Positions 52,513 through 61,538 are shown, numbered from the stretch's first letter. The stretch: DNA of 64,000 nt from CAVVNP01 sp963800235 (GCA_963800235.1 CAWDAD010000004.1:186001-250000); one strand, 5' to 3'. A program made the numbers and translations. Notes: generated from the sequence alone by a model not told the origin.

Positions 52513-53048
52513 CCGCCCCGCCGCCGTCGAGGGACCCGGACCGTCCGGCGCCGAGCGGGACGGCTGACCCCCACGCCGACGACCCCCGATCCGAGGACGC
52601 CCCGGCCGACGACGCCTGGGGGGACGACCCCCGGGCGGACGACGACCGCCCCGACGGTGCGGGGGCCGACGGTGCGGGGGCCGACGGTGCCCGGGCCGAC
52701 GACGCCGGGGCCGGTGAGCCGGGCCGGGGCGGGACGTCCGGCGGTTCGACGTCCCCGCCCGGGCTCGAGCAGCTCCAGGCGGCGGGCCAGGAGCTCATCG
52801 GCGCCCTGCGGGCCGTGCTCGACGTGGCCGAGGAGCTGCTGTCCGACCCGAGGACCGCCGACGCGGTGGGGACGGCGCTCTCGTCGTTCGAGCGCGCCGC
52901 CGGTCGGGCGGCCGCCACCGGGCGGTCCGCCGCCCAACGCTGGGCCGGCGGCGGTCCTTCGGGCACCGGGGGGTCGGCCGGGGAGCGCCGCAGCGGTCCC
53001 GACGACGACGGGCCGGGCTCGAAGGTGCAGCGCATCCCGGTGTCCTGA
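52509..53048 (+). CDS. Acidic low-complexity protein with C-terminal helix
   Basis: A 179-residue protein in the SRPBCC-ArsA operon (ATGA overlap). The first ~75 residues are Asp/Ala/Gly-rich and include a threefold 15-bp direct repeat in the DNA (52653-52697). Residues ~85-140 are a helical segment (LEQLQAAGQELIGALRAVLD, ELLSDPRTADAVGTALSSFE) seen in actinobacterial proteins encoded after ArsA. The function is unknown. Confidence 0.75.
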   Translation: MTAPPPSRDPDRPAPSGTADPHADDPRSEDAPADDAWGDDPRADDDRPDGAGADGAGADGARADDAGAGEPGRGGTSGGSTSPPGLEQLQAAGQELIGALRAVLDVAEELLSDPRTADAVGTALSSFERAAGRAAATGRSAAQRWAGGGPSGTGGSAGERRSGPDDDGPGSKVQRIPVS

Positions 53049-53164
53049 ACGTCCGGATCGGGCCCTTTGCCGATCTCTCAGGATCGGGTGGAACCGGCCG
53101 ATTGGGACCGGACCGTGACCCGAGCCGCGATCGCCGGACCGTTCGGGCAATGTGGGAGCCGAGC

Positions 53165-53215
53165 ATGACCGAGATCGTGGACACCGACATCCTGGACCGG
53201 GAGACCCTTCGATGA
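53165..53215 (+). CDS. Possible 16-codon leader ORF before the SMC-like gene
   Basis: ATG at 53165 reads MTEIVDTDILDRETLR and stops at 53213-53215 in an ATGA overlap with the next start. GGGAG lies 8-12 nt upstream. It may be a translated leader that couples initiation of the long gene; it may also be chance. Confidence 0.35.
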   Translation: MTEIVDTDILDRETLR

Positions 53216-56169
53216 GGATCCTTGAGCTCGACCTGGGCGGCGGGTCCGCGGCCCCGGTGGAGCTGCACCCCAACCTCACCCTGATCCGGGGCCTGGAGCC
53301 GGGCCGCCGCGAGGCGCTGGCCGACGAGATCCGGCGGATCCCCCGCGCCGAGGCCCCGGTCGGCGGCCTGGTCGAGGCCCACGGGGTCGTGTTCGACCTC
53401 ACCCCGGCGTCGCTGCGGCTGCTCGGCCTGGTCGACGAGGACGTCGACCCGGTGGTGGGGGCGGCGGATCTCCCCGGTCACGACGACCAGGCCGACGAGA
53501 GCGCAGCCGTCCTGTCGGCGGCCCGGGCCACCCGCGACGAGCGGGCCGCCCGTCTCGACCGGGCACGGTCGGTGCTGACGTCGGTCACCCAGGCCCAGTC
53601 CGCCCTCACCGCCGCCATCCAGGAGAGCCGCAGCCAGGACGCGGTGCGGGCCGACGCGGTGGTGCGGGCCACCACCGCGCTGGCCGAGGCCCGCCGGCAG
53701 CGCCACGACGCCCGCTCCCGTCGGGAGGCGATCGAGCGCGACCTGGCCGATGCCGCCGCCGCCCACGCCGCCCTCCTCGACGCCCACGACGCCGCCTCCG
53801 ACGCGCTGCACGAGGCCCGGGCCCGCCACGAGCGCGCCGTCGAGGCCTGCGCCGACGCCGCCGCCGCCGTGCGCACCGCCCACGACGCGGTCACCTCCTA
53901 CGAGCGCCGGGTGGCCGCCGCCCACGCCCTCGTCGACGAGGCGACCTCCGCCGACGACGCTCCGCGGAACGGCACCGGCGGACACACCGCCGATCGGCCC
54001 GGCGATCCGCCCCCCGACCCCGGCGACGGCTCCGGCGGGCCCGACGCCGGGGCCGAGCCGGACGCAGGTGGCGACTCGGCCGCGCCCCGCTCGCTCTTCG
54101 GGCGGTCCTCCGACGTCGGCCCCCGGCGCAGCGATCCCGTCTCCGCGCCGGCGGCGAGCGCATCGTCGGGGTCGGCGACCGCGACCGTGGCCCTTGCCGA
54201 GGAGCTGCAGCTCCAGAGCGTCGACCGGCGGCGCGACGAGGTGCGCAGCGAGCTCGACGGGCTGCCCGCGTCCGTGCCGACGGGCGAGATCCGCACGGCG
54301 CGCGACGAGCTGGTCGGCCAGGGCCTGGCCACCGTGAACCCCGAGGCCGGCGACTCCCGGCGGCTGGCCGTGCGCTGGCGGGAGCTGGTGGCCAGGCGCG
54401 ACGAGCTCGCCGCCGACCAGCCCGCCCAGGCCGACGCCACCGACGGCGCCGCCTCTGGCGATCCCGGCGCCGACATCGAAGAGCCGTCCTCCCTCGCCGC
54501 GGCCCGGGAGCGGCTCGAGACCGCCCGCCGGGGCCACGAGGCCGCCCAGCAGGCGGCCAACGCCTCGGCGACCGGACCGGACGACATCACCGCCCTGGAG
54601 GCCGCCCACACCGCAGTCCTCGACGCCCAGGAGCGGGCCGACTCGAGGTTCGGCGGCGGCAAGGCGCAGCGCCGCTTGGCCCAGGCCCGGGCCGAGGAGC
54701 GCCAGATCCTCGACCGCCTCGGCTTCAGCACCTACGCCGACTACATGATGAGCGGCTCGAGCCGCTTCCAGAACAGCGCCGACGCCGCCGTCCTCGACAC
54801 CGCCGAGCGCGCCCTGGTCGCCGCCCGCCGGGACTTCGCCGAGGCGTGGAAGGAGGTGCACGGCACCGAGGCCCCGTCCATCCCGTGCCCGCCGCAGCCG
54901 GTGGCCGGCGCGTCGCCGTCCCCGTCGCCCGATCCCGAGGCCGAGGCCCGCCGTCGGGCCGCCGCCGAGGCGGCCAGGCAGCGGACCGAGGCGCGCGCCG
55001 AGGTCGACGCCGAGCTGGCGTCGGTCCGCAGCCAGGCCGATGCCCTGCTCGATCGACCCGCCGGCATCGACGTCGCCGCCGACCTCGAGGCCCACGCCCG
55101 AGAGCTCGGCCCCGAGGCCGACCGGGCCGGGGAGCAGCTCGGCGGCCTCCTGGCCCAGCAGGGCATCCCCGTGGCCGACGAGGTCCTGGCCCGGGGCACG
55201 CTGATCGAGTACGCCGACGCCTGGCTCGACGAGCAGCAGTCGCTCGCCTGGCGGCGGGCCGAGCTCGAAGCCGAGCTCGACCAGATCGACCGCGAGGCGG
55301 TCCGGCTGCACGACGCCCTGGCCGCCGGCCGCTCCCGCCCTCGCAACGGCTCCGGCCGCGCCGAGCCGGTGACCGACGCCCAGGTCGCCGGGCGGTCGGG
55401 TGCCGGGGACGACGGCAAGCCCGGCGAGACGGACCGACTGACCGAGGCGCAGCAGGCGCTGGACGAGATCCTCCGCTCCGGCGACCGCGAGTGCCTGGCC
55501 GAGGAGCTCGAGCGTCGTCAGGCCGACCTCGAGGCCCGCAACGCCGAGGAGCGCCGGGTGGCCGAGGAGCTCGAGCGCTACCTGCCGGCCGACGACGGCG
55601 AGGTGGGCGAGGCCGCCGATCGGCGCCAGGAGATCGAGGCCGCGCTCGACCGGGCGGTCGAGGACGAGCGGGCGGCCGCCACCCTGGTCGGAGACCTCGA
55701 GGCCGAGGTCGCCGGGACGGAGGGGTCCGCGAGCCACGAGCTGGCCGAGCTCGAGGTGCGGCTCGACGCGGTCGAGCAGGACCGGGTCCGTGCCGAGCAG
55801 GAGGTCGTCTCCGCCGAGTCCGAGCTGGAGCAGGCCGAGAACGCGCTCCGCACCATGGAGTCGGCCGAGGCGGAGCGGCGGCTCGCGCGGGCGCAGGACC
55901 AGCTCACCAAGGGCTCGCTGCTGGAGGACATCGACTGGTACCTGCTGTCGAGGTTGGCCGCCCAGCGTTCGGTCGGTGCCGCCGGCTCGATGCCGCTGGT
56001 GGTCGACGCCGCCTTCGCCGACCTGCCCGCGACCGACGCCAACTGGCTCCTCGGTCGGCTGGAGCGGATGAGCGGGGCGGTGCAGATCATCGTGCTCGAC
56101 GACCGTCCCGAGGCCGTCGACTGGGTCGGTGGGCTCGGCGCCGAGCGGGGCGCGGTCGTCAGCGTCTGA
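53212..56169 (+). CDS. SMC/Rad50-like coiled-coil protein with degenerate nucleotide-binding motifs
   Basis: A 985-residue protein. The start MRILELDLGGGSAAPVELHP followed by LTLIRG mirrors the first strands of SMC/Rad50/RecN heads, but the Walker A position reads RGLEPGRRE (26-34), lacking GxGK(S/T). Most of the protein is charged coiled coil (for instance RDERAARLDRARS near 105, LERRQADLEARNAEERRVAE near 770), broken by a Gly/Pro/Asp-rich linker near 260-320. The C-terminal block WYLLSRLAAQRSVGAAGSMP, then LVVDAAFADLP and QIIVLDDRPEAVDWV matches the signature, Walker B and D-loop region, with the acidic residue after the Walker B Asp replaced by Ala and no SGG signature. A non-hydrolysing structural relative is likely. 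The function is unknown. Confidence 0.85.
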   Translation: MRILELDLGGGSAAPVELHPNLTLIRGLEPGRREALADEIRRIPRAEAPVGGLVEAHGVVFDLTPASLRLLGLVDEDVDPVVGAADLPGHDDQADESAAVLSAARATRDERAARLDRARSVLTSVTQAQSALTAAIQESRSQDAVRADAVVRATTALAEARRQRHDARSRREAIERDLADAAAAHAALLDAHDAASDALHEARARHERAVEACADAAAAVRTAHDAVTSYERRVAAAHALVDEATSADDAPRNGTGGHTADRPGDPPPDPGDGSGGPDAGAEPDAGGDSAAPRSLFGRSSDVGPRRSDPVSAPAASASSGSATATVALAEELQLQSVDRRRDEVRSELDGLPASVPTGEIRTARDELVGQGLATVNPEAGDSRRLAVRWRELVARRDELAADQPAQADATDGAASGDPGADIEEPSSLAAARERLETARRGHEAAQQAANASATGPDDITALEAAHTAVLDAQERADSRFGGGKAQRRLAQARAEERQILDRLGFSTYADYMMSGSSRFQNSADAAVLDTAERALVAARRDFAEAWKEVHGTEAPSIPCPPQPVAGASPSPSPDPEAEARRRAAAEAARQRTEARAEVDAELASVRSQADALLDRPAGIDVAADLEAHARELGPEADRAGEQLGGLLAQQGIPVADEVLARGTLIEYADAWLDEQQSLAWRRAELEAELDQIDREAVRLHDALAAGRSRPRNGSGRAEPVTDAQVAGRSGAGDDGKPGETDRLTEAQQALDEILRSGDRECLAEELERRQADLEARNAEERRVAEELERYLPADDGEVGEAADRRQEIEAALDRAVEDERAAATLVGDLEAEVAGTEGSASHELAELEVRLDAVEQDRVRAEQEVVSAESELEQAENALRTMESAEAERRLARAQDQLTKGSLLEDIDWYLLSRLAAQRSVGAAGSMPLVVDAAFADLPATDANWLLGRLERMSGAVQIIVLDDRPEAVDWVGGLGAERGAVVSV

Positions 56170-56298
56170 GCGCCGGCACCCCCCGGTCCGACCGTCGGAG
56201 TCCCCACCTGCACCGCCGCCGCTACCGGCGCGGCCCGGCTGCGACGACCGCGCCGATTGCCTACCATCGGCGGACCGTCGTCATCCGAGGAGCTGCCC

Positions 56299-57414
56299 GT
56301 GCCCGTCATCACCGAGGAGGCCGTCCGTGAGCTCGCCGGGTTCCGGGGTGGCCCCGAACCGGTGACGACCTGCTACCTCGATGTGGACGGGAGACGCTAC
56401 GTCCGCCGCCAGGACTACGAGCACGCGCTGGACGGGTTGCTGCGCACGGCGCGGTCCAAGGCCAACGGCACCGACTCGGTGCACCGCGACCTCGAGCAGA
56501 TCGAGGCCTTCGTGCGCGGCGGCATCGACCGGTCCCGCACGCGCGGGCTGGCCATCTTCTCGTGCTCGGCCAAGGGCCTGTTCGAGGCGGTGACCCTGCC
56601 GGTGCCGGTGCGCAACCAGGTCACCGTCAACGAGCTGCCGGCGGTGGCCCAGCTCGAGGCGGTCGTGCAGGAGCGCCAGCGCCTCGGCGTGCTGCTGGTC
56701 GACCGGCAGCGGGCCCGGATCTTCGTGTACGACCTCGGCGAGCTGGTCGAGCGCTCGGAGCTGCTCGACGAGCTGCCGCGTGACTACGACGCCCGGGGCG
56801 AGAAGGAGCGCGGGGGCATCGACCACCACGTCGAGGCGCTCACCCAGCAGCACCTGCGCCGCGCCGCCAAGGCCCTCTTCGCCGCCCACCGGGAGCACCA
56901 GCTCCACCACGTCACCATCGGCTGCTCCGACGAGCTGGTGGGTGCGGTCGAGGCCGCCCTGCACCCCTACCTGGCCGAGCGGCTGGTCGACCGGATCGAG
57001 GTGGCGGTGGGCGCCCCGCTCAGCGAGGTCGATGCGGCGGTGGTCGACCTCGAGCAGCGCCTGGAGCGCAGCAAGGAGGCGGCCATGGTCGCCAAGCTGC
57101 GGGCGGCGGTCGGCTCGGGGCGCCGTGGGGTGGCCGGGCTGGCCGAGGTGCTCGACGCCCTGGCCGACGGTCGGGTCGAGACGCTCGTCGTGTCGGCCGG
57201 CTACGCCGAGAGCGGGTGGCGCTGCGACCCCTGCGGCCGCCTCTACGAGGTGGGCCGCACCTGCCCGCAGTGCCGCGGCACGATGCACGAGCTCGACGAC
57301 GTGGTCGAGGAGGCCGTCGACCAGGCGGTCGCCCGGAAGGCGGCGGTCGAGGTGTGCGTCGGCAACGCCGACCTCGACGTCATGGGACGCATCGGGGCGC
57401 TGCTGCGCTTCTGA
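56299..57414 (+). CDS. baeRF/Vms1-type eRF1-like protein
   Basis: A 371-residue protein of the bacterial eRF1-related (baeRF/Vms1) superfamily. An N-terminal domain (VTTCYLDVDGRRYVRRQDYE) is followed by VLLVDRQRARIFVYDLGELV, ALFAAHREHQLHHVTIGCSD, a long helix, LAEVLDALADGRVETLVVSA (an eRF1 domain-3-like block) and a C4 zinc ribbon (RCDPCGRLYEVGRTCPQCRG). Relatives may hydrolyse peptidyl-tRNA on stalled ribosomes. The GTG at 56299 has GAGGAG about 8 nt upstream; the hexamer TACCAT near 56261 is a possible -10. Confidence 0.85.
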   Translation: MPVITEEAVRELAGFRGGPEPVTTCYLDVDGRRYVRRQDYEHALDGLLRTARSKANGTDSVHRDLEQIEAFVRGGIDRSRTRGLAIFSCSAKGLFEAVTLPVPVRNQVTVNELPAVAQLEAVVQERQRLGVLLVDRQRARIFVYDLGELVERSELLDELPRDYDARGEKERGGIDHHVEALTQQHLRRAAKALFAAHREHQLHHVTIGCSDELVGAVEAALHPYLAERLVDRIEVAVGAPLSEVDAAVVDLEQRLERSKEAAMVAKLRAAVGSGRRGVAGLAEVLDALADGRVETLVVSAGYAESGWRCDPCGRLYEVGRTCPQCRGTMHELDDVVEEAVDQAVARKAAVEVCVGNADLDVMGRIGALLRF

Positions 57415-57445
57415 GCGCCCGGCGGGGCGTGCCAGGATCGAGGGC

Positions 57446-58414
57446 GTGGGTGACCGACCGAGCCTGACCTGCGGCCTCGACATGGGCGGCACCAAGATCC
57501 TGGGCGTCGTGGTCGAGCCGGCGACGGGCGAGGTGGTGGCCGAGTCGCGCATCCCGACCCCCGCCGGCATCGAGGCCGTCACCGACGCCCTCGTCGACCT
57601 GGCTGCCGACCTCCGCGACGGGCTCGGCGCCGACGCCCCGCGCCTGGTCGCGGTCGGGGTCGGGGCCCCGGGCCTGGTCGATCGGGCGGGGATGCTGCGC
57701 TACGGCCCGAACCTCCCTGGGGTCATCGACCTCGACCTCGCCCACGTGCTGCGCCACCGGCTCGGGATGGCGACCGTCGCCGACAACGACGCGACCTGCG
57801 CCGCCTGGGGGGAGCACGAGCTGGGCGCGGCCCGAGGGCGCAACCACGCCGTGCTCGTCACCCTCGGCACCGGCATCGGCGCCGGGATCGTGGTCAAGGG
57901 CGAGGTGCTGCGCGGTGCCCACGGCTTCGCCGGCGAGCCGGGTCACATGGTGGTCGACCCGAACGGCCCGCCCTGCCCCTGCGGGCGGCGGGGCTGCTGG
58001 GAGCGCTACACGTCGGGGACCGGTCTCGGCCGGCTGGCGCGCGAGGCGGCCGCCGCCCACCGCTGCCAGCGCGTGCTCGAGCTGGCCGGCGGTGACCCGG
58101 AGGCGGTCCGGGGGGAGCACGTCACCACCGCCGCCCGCGAGGGCGACGACGAGGCGCTGGAGGTCCTGCGCCAGTTCGCCTGGTGGCTGGCGCTGGGGCT
58201 GGCCAACGTGGTCAACCTGCTGGACAGCGAGGTGCTGGTGGTGGGCGGCGGCCTGATCGGTGCCGGCGAGCTGGTGCTCGAACCGACCCGGGCCGCCTAC
58301 CGCGACCTGGTGCTCGCCCAGGAGCACCGGCCCGAGCCGCCGATCGTGGCCGCGGTCCTCGGCGAGCGGGCGGGGGCGATCGGCGCCGCGCTCCTGGCCG
58401 CCGCCCGCTCCTGA
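57446..58414 (+). CDS. ROK-family glucokinase
   Basis: A 322-residue sugar kinase. LTCGLDMGGTKILGVVVEPA is the ATP-binding start; VGVGAPGLVDRAG, VADNDATCAAWGEHELGAAR (catalytic Asp), LGTGIGAGIVVKGEVLRGAHG, GEPGHMVV and the zinc motif CPCGRRGCWERYTSG are intact. It phosphorylates glucose or a related hexose with ATP (some actinobacterial relatives use polyphosphate). CAGGAT ends 7 nt before the GTG at 57446, a possible leaderless start. Confidence 0.93.
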   Translation: MGDRPSLTCGLDMGGTKILGVVVEPATGEVVAESRIPTPAGIEAVTDALVDLAADLRDGLGADAPRLVAVGVGAPGLVDRAGMLRYGPNLPGVIDLDLAHVLRHRLGMATVADNDATCAAWGEHELGAARGRNHAVLVTLGTGIGAGIVVKGEVLRGAHGFAGEPGHMVVDPNGPPCPCGRRGCWERYTSGTGLGRLAREAAAAHRCQRVLELAGGDPEAVRGEHVTTAAREGDDEALEVLRQFAWWLALGLANVVNLLDSEVLVVGGGLIGAGELVLEPTRAAYRDLVLAQEHRPEPPIVAAVLGERAGAIGAALLAAARS

Positions 58415-58454
58415 GCGCCCGCCGATCCGCGTCCGGGACGGCGAGCGCGCCCGG

Positions 58455-59117
58455 CTAGAGCGACCAGTCGACCGGGGCGCGGCCGGCGTCGACCAGCGCC
58501 TGGTTGGCGCGGGAGAACGGGCGGCTGCCGAAGAACCCGTTGCGGGCCGACAGCGGCGACGGGTGGGCGGACTCGACCACGGCGTGGCGGCCGGTGTCGA
58601 TGAGCGCCTTCTTCCGCCGGGCGGCGCTGCCCCAGAGGATGAACACGACCCGCTCCCGCTTGGCGTTGACGGCCCGGATCACCTCGTCGGTGAAGGTCTC
58701 CCACCCCTTGCCCTGGTGCGACGTCGCCTGGCCGGCCCGCACCGTGAGCGAGGTGTTCAGCAGCAGCACGCCCTGGCGGGCCCACGACTCGAGGCAGCCG
58801 TGGTCGGGCACGGGGACGCCGAGGTCGTCGTGCAGCTCGGTGAAGATGTTGCGCAGCGAGGGCGGCGGGGCGACGCCGCGGCGCACCGAGAAGCACAGGC
58901 CGTGGGCCTGCTTCGGGCCGTGATAGGGGTCCTGGCCGAGGATCACCACCTTGACCTCGGCGAACGGGGTCAGGTGCAGCGCGGCGAAGACCTCGTCGTG
59001 GGGCGGGAAGACCCGGTGGCGCTGGCGCTCGTCGACCACGAAGCGCTGCAGCTCGCCCCAGTAGGACTTGGCGAACTCGGCGCGGAGGACCGGGTTCCAG
59101 TCGGTGCGGGGTGCCAT
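58455..59117 (-). CDS. ung: Uracil-DNA glycosylase
   Basis: A 220-residue family-1 UDG that removes uracil from DNA. VVILGQDPYHGPKQAHGLCF (catalytic Asp in GQDPYHG), FILWGSAARRKKALID and the DNA-intercalating loop ESAHPSPLSARNGFFGSRPF are canonical. Length and ATG start are typical. It converges with the ROK kinase gene. Confidence 0.97.
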   Translation of the reverse strand: MAPRTDWNPVLRAEFAKSYWGELQRFVVDERQRHRVFPPHDEVFAALHLTPFAEVKVVILGQDPYHGPKQAHGLCFSVRRGVAPPPSLRNIFTELHDDLGVPVPDHGCLESWARQGVLLLNTSLTVRAGQATSHQGKGWETFTDEVIRAVNAKRERVVFILWGSAARRKKALIDTGRHAVVESAHPSPLSARNGFFGSRPFSRANQALVDAGRAPVDWSL

Positions 59118-59136
59118 GTCTCGGTCTGGCAGCCGC

Positions 59137-59649
59137 TCAGCGCTGGTGGCGGGCTCGGGCGGCCTCGATCTCCCGCCACGCCGCGTCGCGCCCCTCGTAG
59201 CCCCGGGTGGTCATCTGCTTGCCGGGCTCGAGCATCTTGTAGACGTCGAAGAAGTGCTCGATCTCCATGACCAGGTGGGACGGCAGGTCGTCGATGTCCT
59301 GCACGTGCTCCCAGCGGGGGTCGCCGGAAGGGACGCACACCACCTTGGCGTCGGGTCCGGCCTCGTCCTGCATCCAGAACACGCCGACGGGGCGGGCGCT
59401 GACCCAGCAGCCGGGGAAGGTGGGCTCCTCGAGCATCACCAGCGCGTCGAGCGGGTCGCCGTCCTCGCCCAGCGTGTCCGGCAGGAAGCCGTAGTCGGCC
59501 GGGTAGACGGTCGCCGAGAAGAGGCGCCGGTCGAGGCGGATGCGGCCGGTCTCGTGATCCATCTCGTACTTGTTGCGGCTGCCCTGGGGGATCTCGATCA
59601 CCACGTCGACCTCGTCGGTCGCCGGCTCGGTCGCATCGTCGTCGGCCAT
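59137..59649 (-). CDS. ppa: Inorganic pyrophosphatase
   Basis: A 170-residue soluble family-I pyrophosphatase. VIEIPQGSRNKYEMDHETGR, ATVYPADYGFLPDTLGEDGD and GDPLDALVMLEEPTFPGCWV carry the conserved metal-binding acids (D-G-D-P-L-D). The last segment MTTRGYEGRDAAWREIEAAR is typical. No clear ribosome binding site precedes the ATG at 59649. It lies just upstream of ung on the minus strand. Confidence 0.97.
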   Translation of the reverse strand: MADDDATEPATDEVDVVIEIPQGSRNKYEMDHETGRIRLDRRLFSATVYPADYGFLPDTLGEDGDPLDALVMLEEPTFPGCWVSARPVGVFWMQDEAGPDAKVVCVPSGDPRWEHVQDIDDLPSHLVMEIEHFFDVYKMLEPGKQMTTRGYEGRDAAWREIEAARARHQR

Positions 59650-59688
59650 CGGCCCATATGAGCACACGAGGGTCCGGAGGGGCGGTTG

Positions 59689-59694
59689 TAGGGT
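59689..59694 (+). promoter_or_regulatory. -10 element TAGGGT of the aminotransferase gene (leaderless)
   Basis: TAGGGT ends 7 nt before the ATG at 59702, in the divergent gap with ppa. Confidence 0.55.
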
Positions 59695-59701
59695 CGGTTC
59701 G

Positions 59702-60874
59702 ATGGAGTTCCGCCGGATCACCAACCTGCCTCCGTACGTGTTCACCATCATCGACGGGCTCAAGGTCGAGGCCCGGCGGGCCGGCGTCGACGTCGTCGAC
59801 CTCGGCTTCGGCAACCCGGACCTGCCGTCGCCCGCCGTGGCGGTCGAGAAGCTCTGCGAGGCGGCCCACAACTCTCGGAACCACCGCTACTCGGCCAGCC
59901 GCGGCATCCCCAAGCTCCGCGAGGCGGTGGCCGACCTCTACGTCCGGCGCTTCGGCGTGGCCCTCGACCCCGAGCGGGAGGTCATCTCGACCATCGGCGC
60001 CAAGGAGGGGTTCTCCCACCTCATGTGGGTGCTGCTCCAGCAGGGCGACGCCGCCCTGGTGCCCTCGCCCTCGTACCCCATCCACATCTGGGGCCCCCTC
60101 TTCGCCGGCGCGGACGTGCGCGAGATCCCCATGGGCACCGACCAGGACTTCTTCGCCAACGTCCAGGAGGCCTACGACTACTCGTGGCCGAAGCCCCGGG
60201 TCATCGTGCTGTCGTTCCCGCACAACCCGACCGGCGCCTGCGTCGACCTCGACTTCATGCAGCACATGGTCGACTTCGCCCGGGACAAGGACGTCGTGCT
60301 GGTCCACGACAACGCCTACGCCGAGCTCGGCTTCGACGGGTACGAGCCGCCCTCGATCCTGCAGGCCGAGGGGGCCAAGGAGTGCGCGGTCGAGCTGTAC
60401 TCCATGACCAAGTCGTTCTCGATGGCCGGGTGGCGCATGGCGTTCCTGGTCGGCAAGGCCGAGGTGGTGCAGGCCCTGGCCAAGCTGAAGAGCTACCTCG
60501 ACTACGGCACCTTCCAGCCCATCCAGATCGCGGCCACCGTGACCCTGAACGAGGCGTCCGAGCACCCGATCGAGGTGCAGCAGGTGTACCAGCGTCGCCG
60601 AGACGCCCTCTGCGACGGCCTGAACCGCATCGGCTGGGAGATCGAGCCCCCGATGGGCACCATGTTCGCCTGGGCGCCGATCCCCGAGCCCTACCGCGAG
60701 ATGCGCTCGGTCGAGTTCGCGAGCCACCTGGTGCGCGAGGCGCAGGTGGCCACCGCCCCCGGCCTCGGCTTCGGCCCGGGCGGCGACGGCTTCGTGCGCT
60801 TCGCCCTGATCGAGAACGAGCAGCGCATCAACCAGGGCATCCGCAACCTGCGACGGGCCCTGACCAAGCTCTGA
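59702..60874 (+). CDS. PLP-dependent class I/II aminotransferase (AlaC-like)
   Basis: A 390-residue PLP enzyme. ITNLPPYVFTIIDGLKVEAR, VDLGFGNPDLPSPAVAVEKL, the conserved FPHNPTGACVDLDFM, the cofactor Asp in LVHDNAYAELGFDGY and the Schiff-base lysine in YSMTKSFSMAGWRMAF place it near AlaC (glutamate-pyruvate aminotransferase) and LL-diaminopimelate aminotransferase. Alanine formation from pyruvate is the likeliest reaction; LL-DAP synthesis cannot be excluded. Confidence 0.92.
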   Translation: MEFRRITNLPPYVFTIIDGLKVEARRAGVDVVDLGFGNPDLPSPAVAVEKLCEAAHNSRNHRYSASRGIPKLREAVADLYVRRFGVALDPEREVISTIGAKEGFSHLMWVLLQQGDAALVPSPSYPIHIWGPLFAGADVREIPMGTDQDFFANVQEAYDYSWPKPRVIVLSFPHNPTGACVDLDFMQHMVDFARDKDVVLVHDNAYAELGFDGYEPPSILQAEGAKECAVELYSMTKSFSMAGWRMAFLVGKAEVVQALAKLKSYLDYGTFQPIQIAATVTLNEASEHPIEVQQVYQRRRDALCDGLNRIGWEIEPPMGTMFAWAPIPEPYREMRSVEFASHLVREAQVATAPGLGFGPGGDGFVRFALIENEQRINQGIRNLRRALTKL

Positions 60875-60913
60875 GCCCGGCCGGTCGGCTCGGGCGCTGC
60901 GGCGCTCAGGCGC

Positions 60914-61423
60914 TCAGGCCCCGGCCCGGGTCACCTTGGTCACCGCGCCGTGCCGACCCAGCTCGCGGTTCGGCAGCTCCATCGACAGCCGGTTCTTGCC
61001 GGTGCCGGTCCAGGTGCAGGTGCTGACGCCCTGGTCGGCGCTGCAGGACGGGCCCTTCCAGCCGTCCTTGGCCGACCAGGCGTGGGCGAAGAGGTCGGTG
61101 AGGGCGGTGTCGGTGGCCAGCTGACCGGCGGTGGTGCGGTCGCCGGTGCGCCACGCCTCGAACAGGCGGTTGGCGTAGGTGAGCGGATCGGCGGGCAGCC
61201 CGTCGACCGTGGTGGTGGGCGCGGTCGAGGGACCGACGGTCTGCAGGGCGGAGGACTGCACCGTCGGGGCCGGTGCGGACACCTTGGAGCCGCTCCCGCC
61301 CGAGTCGCTGTTCGAACCCGACCCGCTGCACGCCACCACGCCGAGGAGCGCCGCTGCGCCGACGACGACGGCCACCAGGCGGCGGACGGTGGTGGGGGAG
61401 GGGGGTCGAGCCTGCCGGTGCAC
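60914..61423 (-). CDS. Hypothetical lipoprotein
   Basis: A 169-residue protein with a lipoprotein signal (LLGVVACSG), a Ser/Gly/Thr-rich linker and a ~90-residue domain (YANRLFEAWRTGDRTTAGQL, WKGPSCSADQGVSTCTWTG) with two cysteines that could pair. I do not recognise a family. On the minus strand TAGGCT (61437-61432) ends 8 nt before the GTG start, fitting a leaderless mRNA. Confidence 0.75.
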   Translation of the reverse strand: MHRQARPPSPTTVRRLVAVVVGAAALLGVVACSGSGSNSDSGGSGSKVSAPAPTVQSSALQTVGPSTAPTTTVDGLPADPLTYANRLFEAWRTGDRTTAGQLATDTALTDLFAHAWSAKDGWKGPSCSADQGVSTCTWTGTGKNRLSMELPNRELGRHGAVTKVTRAGA

Positions 61424-61431
61424 GGCCGGCG

Positions 61432-61437
61432 AGCCTA
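61432..61437 (-). promoter_or_regulatory. -10 element TAGGCT of the lipoprotein gene (leaderless)
   Basis: On the minus strand TAGGCT lies 8 nt before the GTG at 61423. Confidence 0.5.
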
Positions 61438-61502
61438 CCGGGGCCTCTCCGGTGCCCTTCGACGAGGGCGCGGCCGCGCCGGGACCCGCGCCGTCGCGCC
61501 GT

Positions 61503-61538
61503 GGCGCACCCCTCCGGTGCGCCCTCCGCCGCTAGCCT
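61503..61538 (+). promoter_or_regulatory. Hairpin and -10 element TAGCCT before the glycosidase gene
   Basis: GGCGCACC (61503-61510) pairs with GGTGCGCC (61516-61523) across CCTCC. TAGCCT (61533-61538) follows; a second candidate, TAGCGT, is at 61613-61618. The 271-bp gap 61424-61694 contains nothing else that I can support. Confidence 0.4.
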
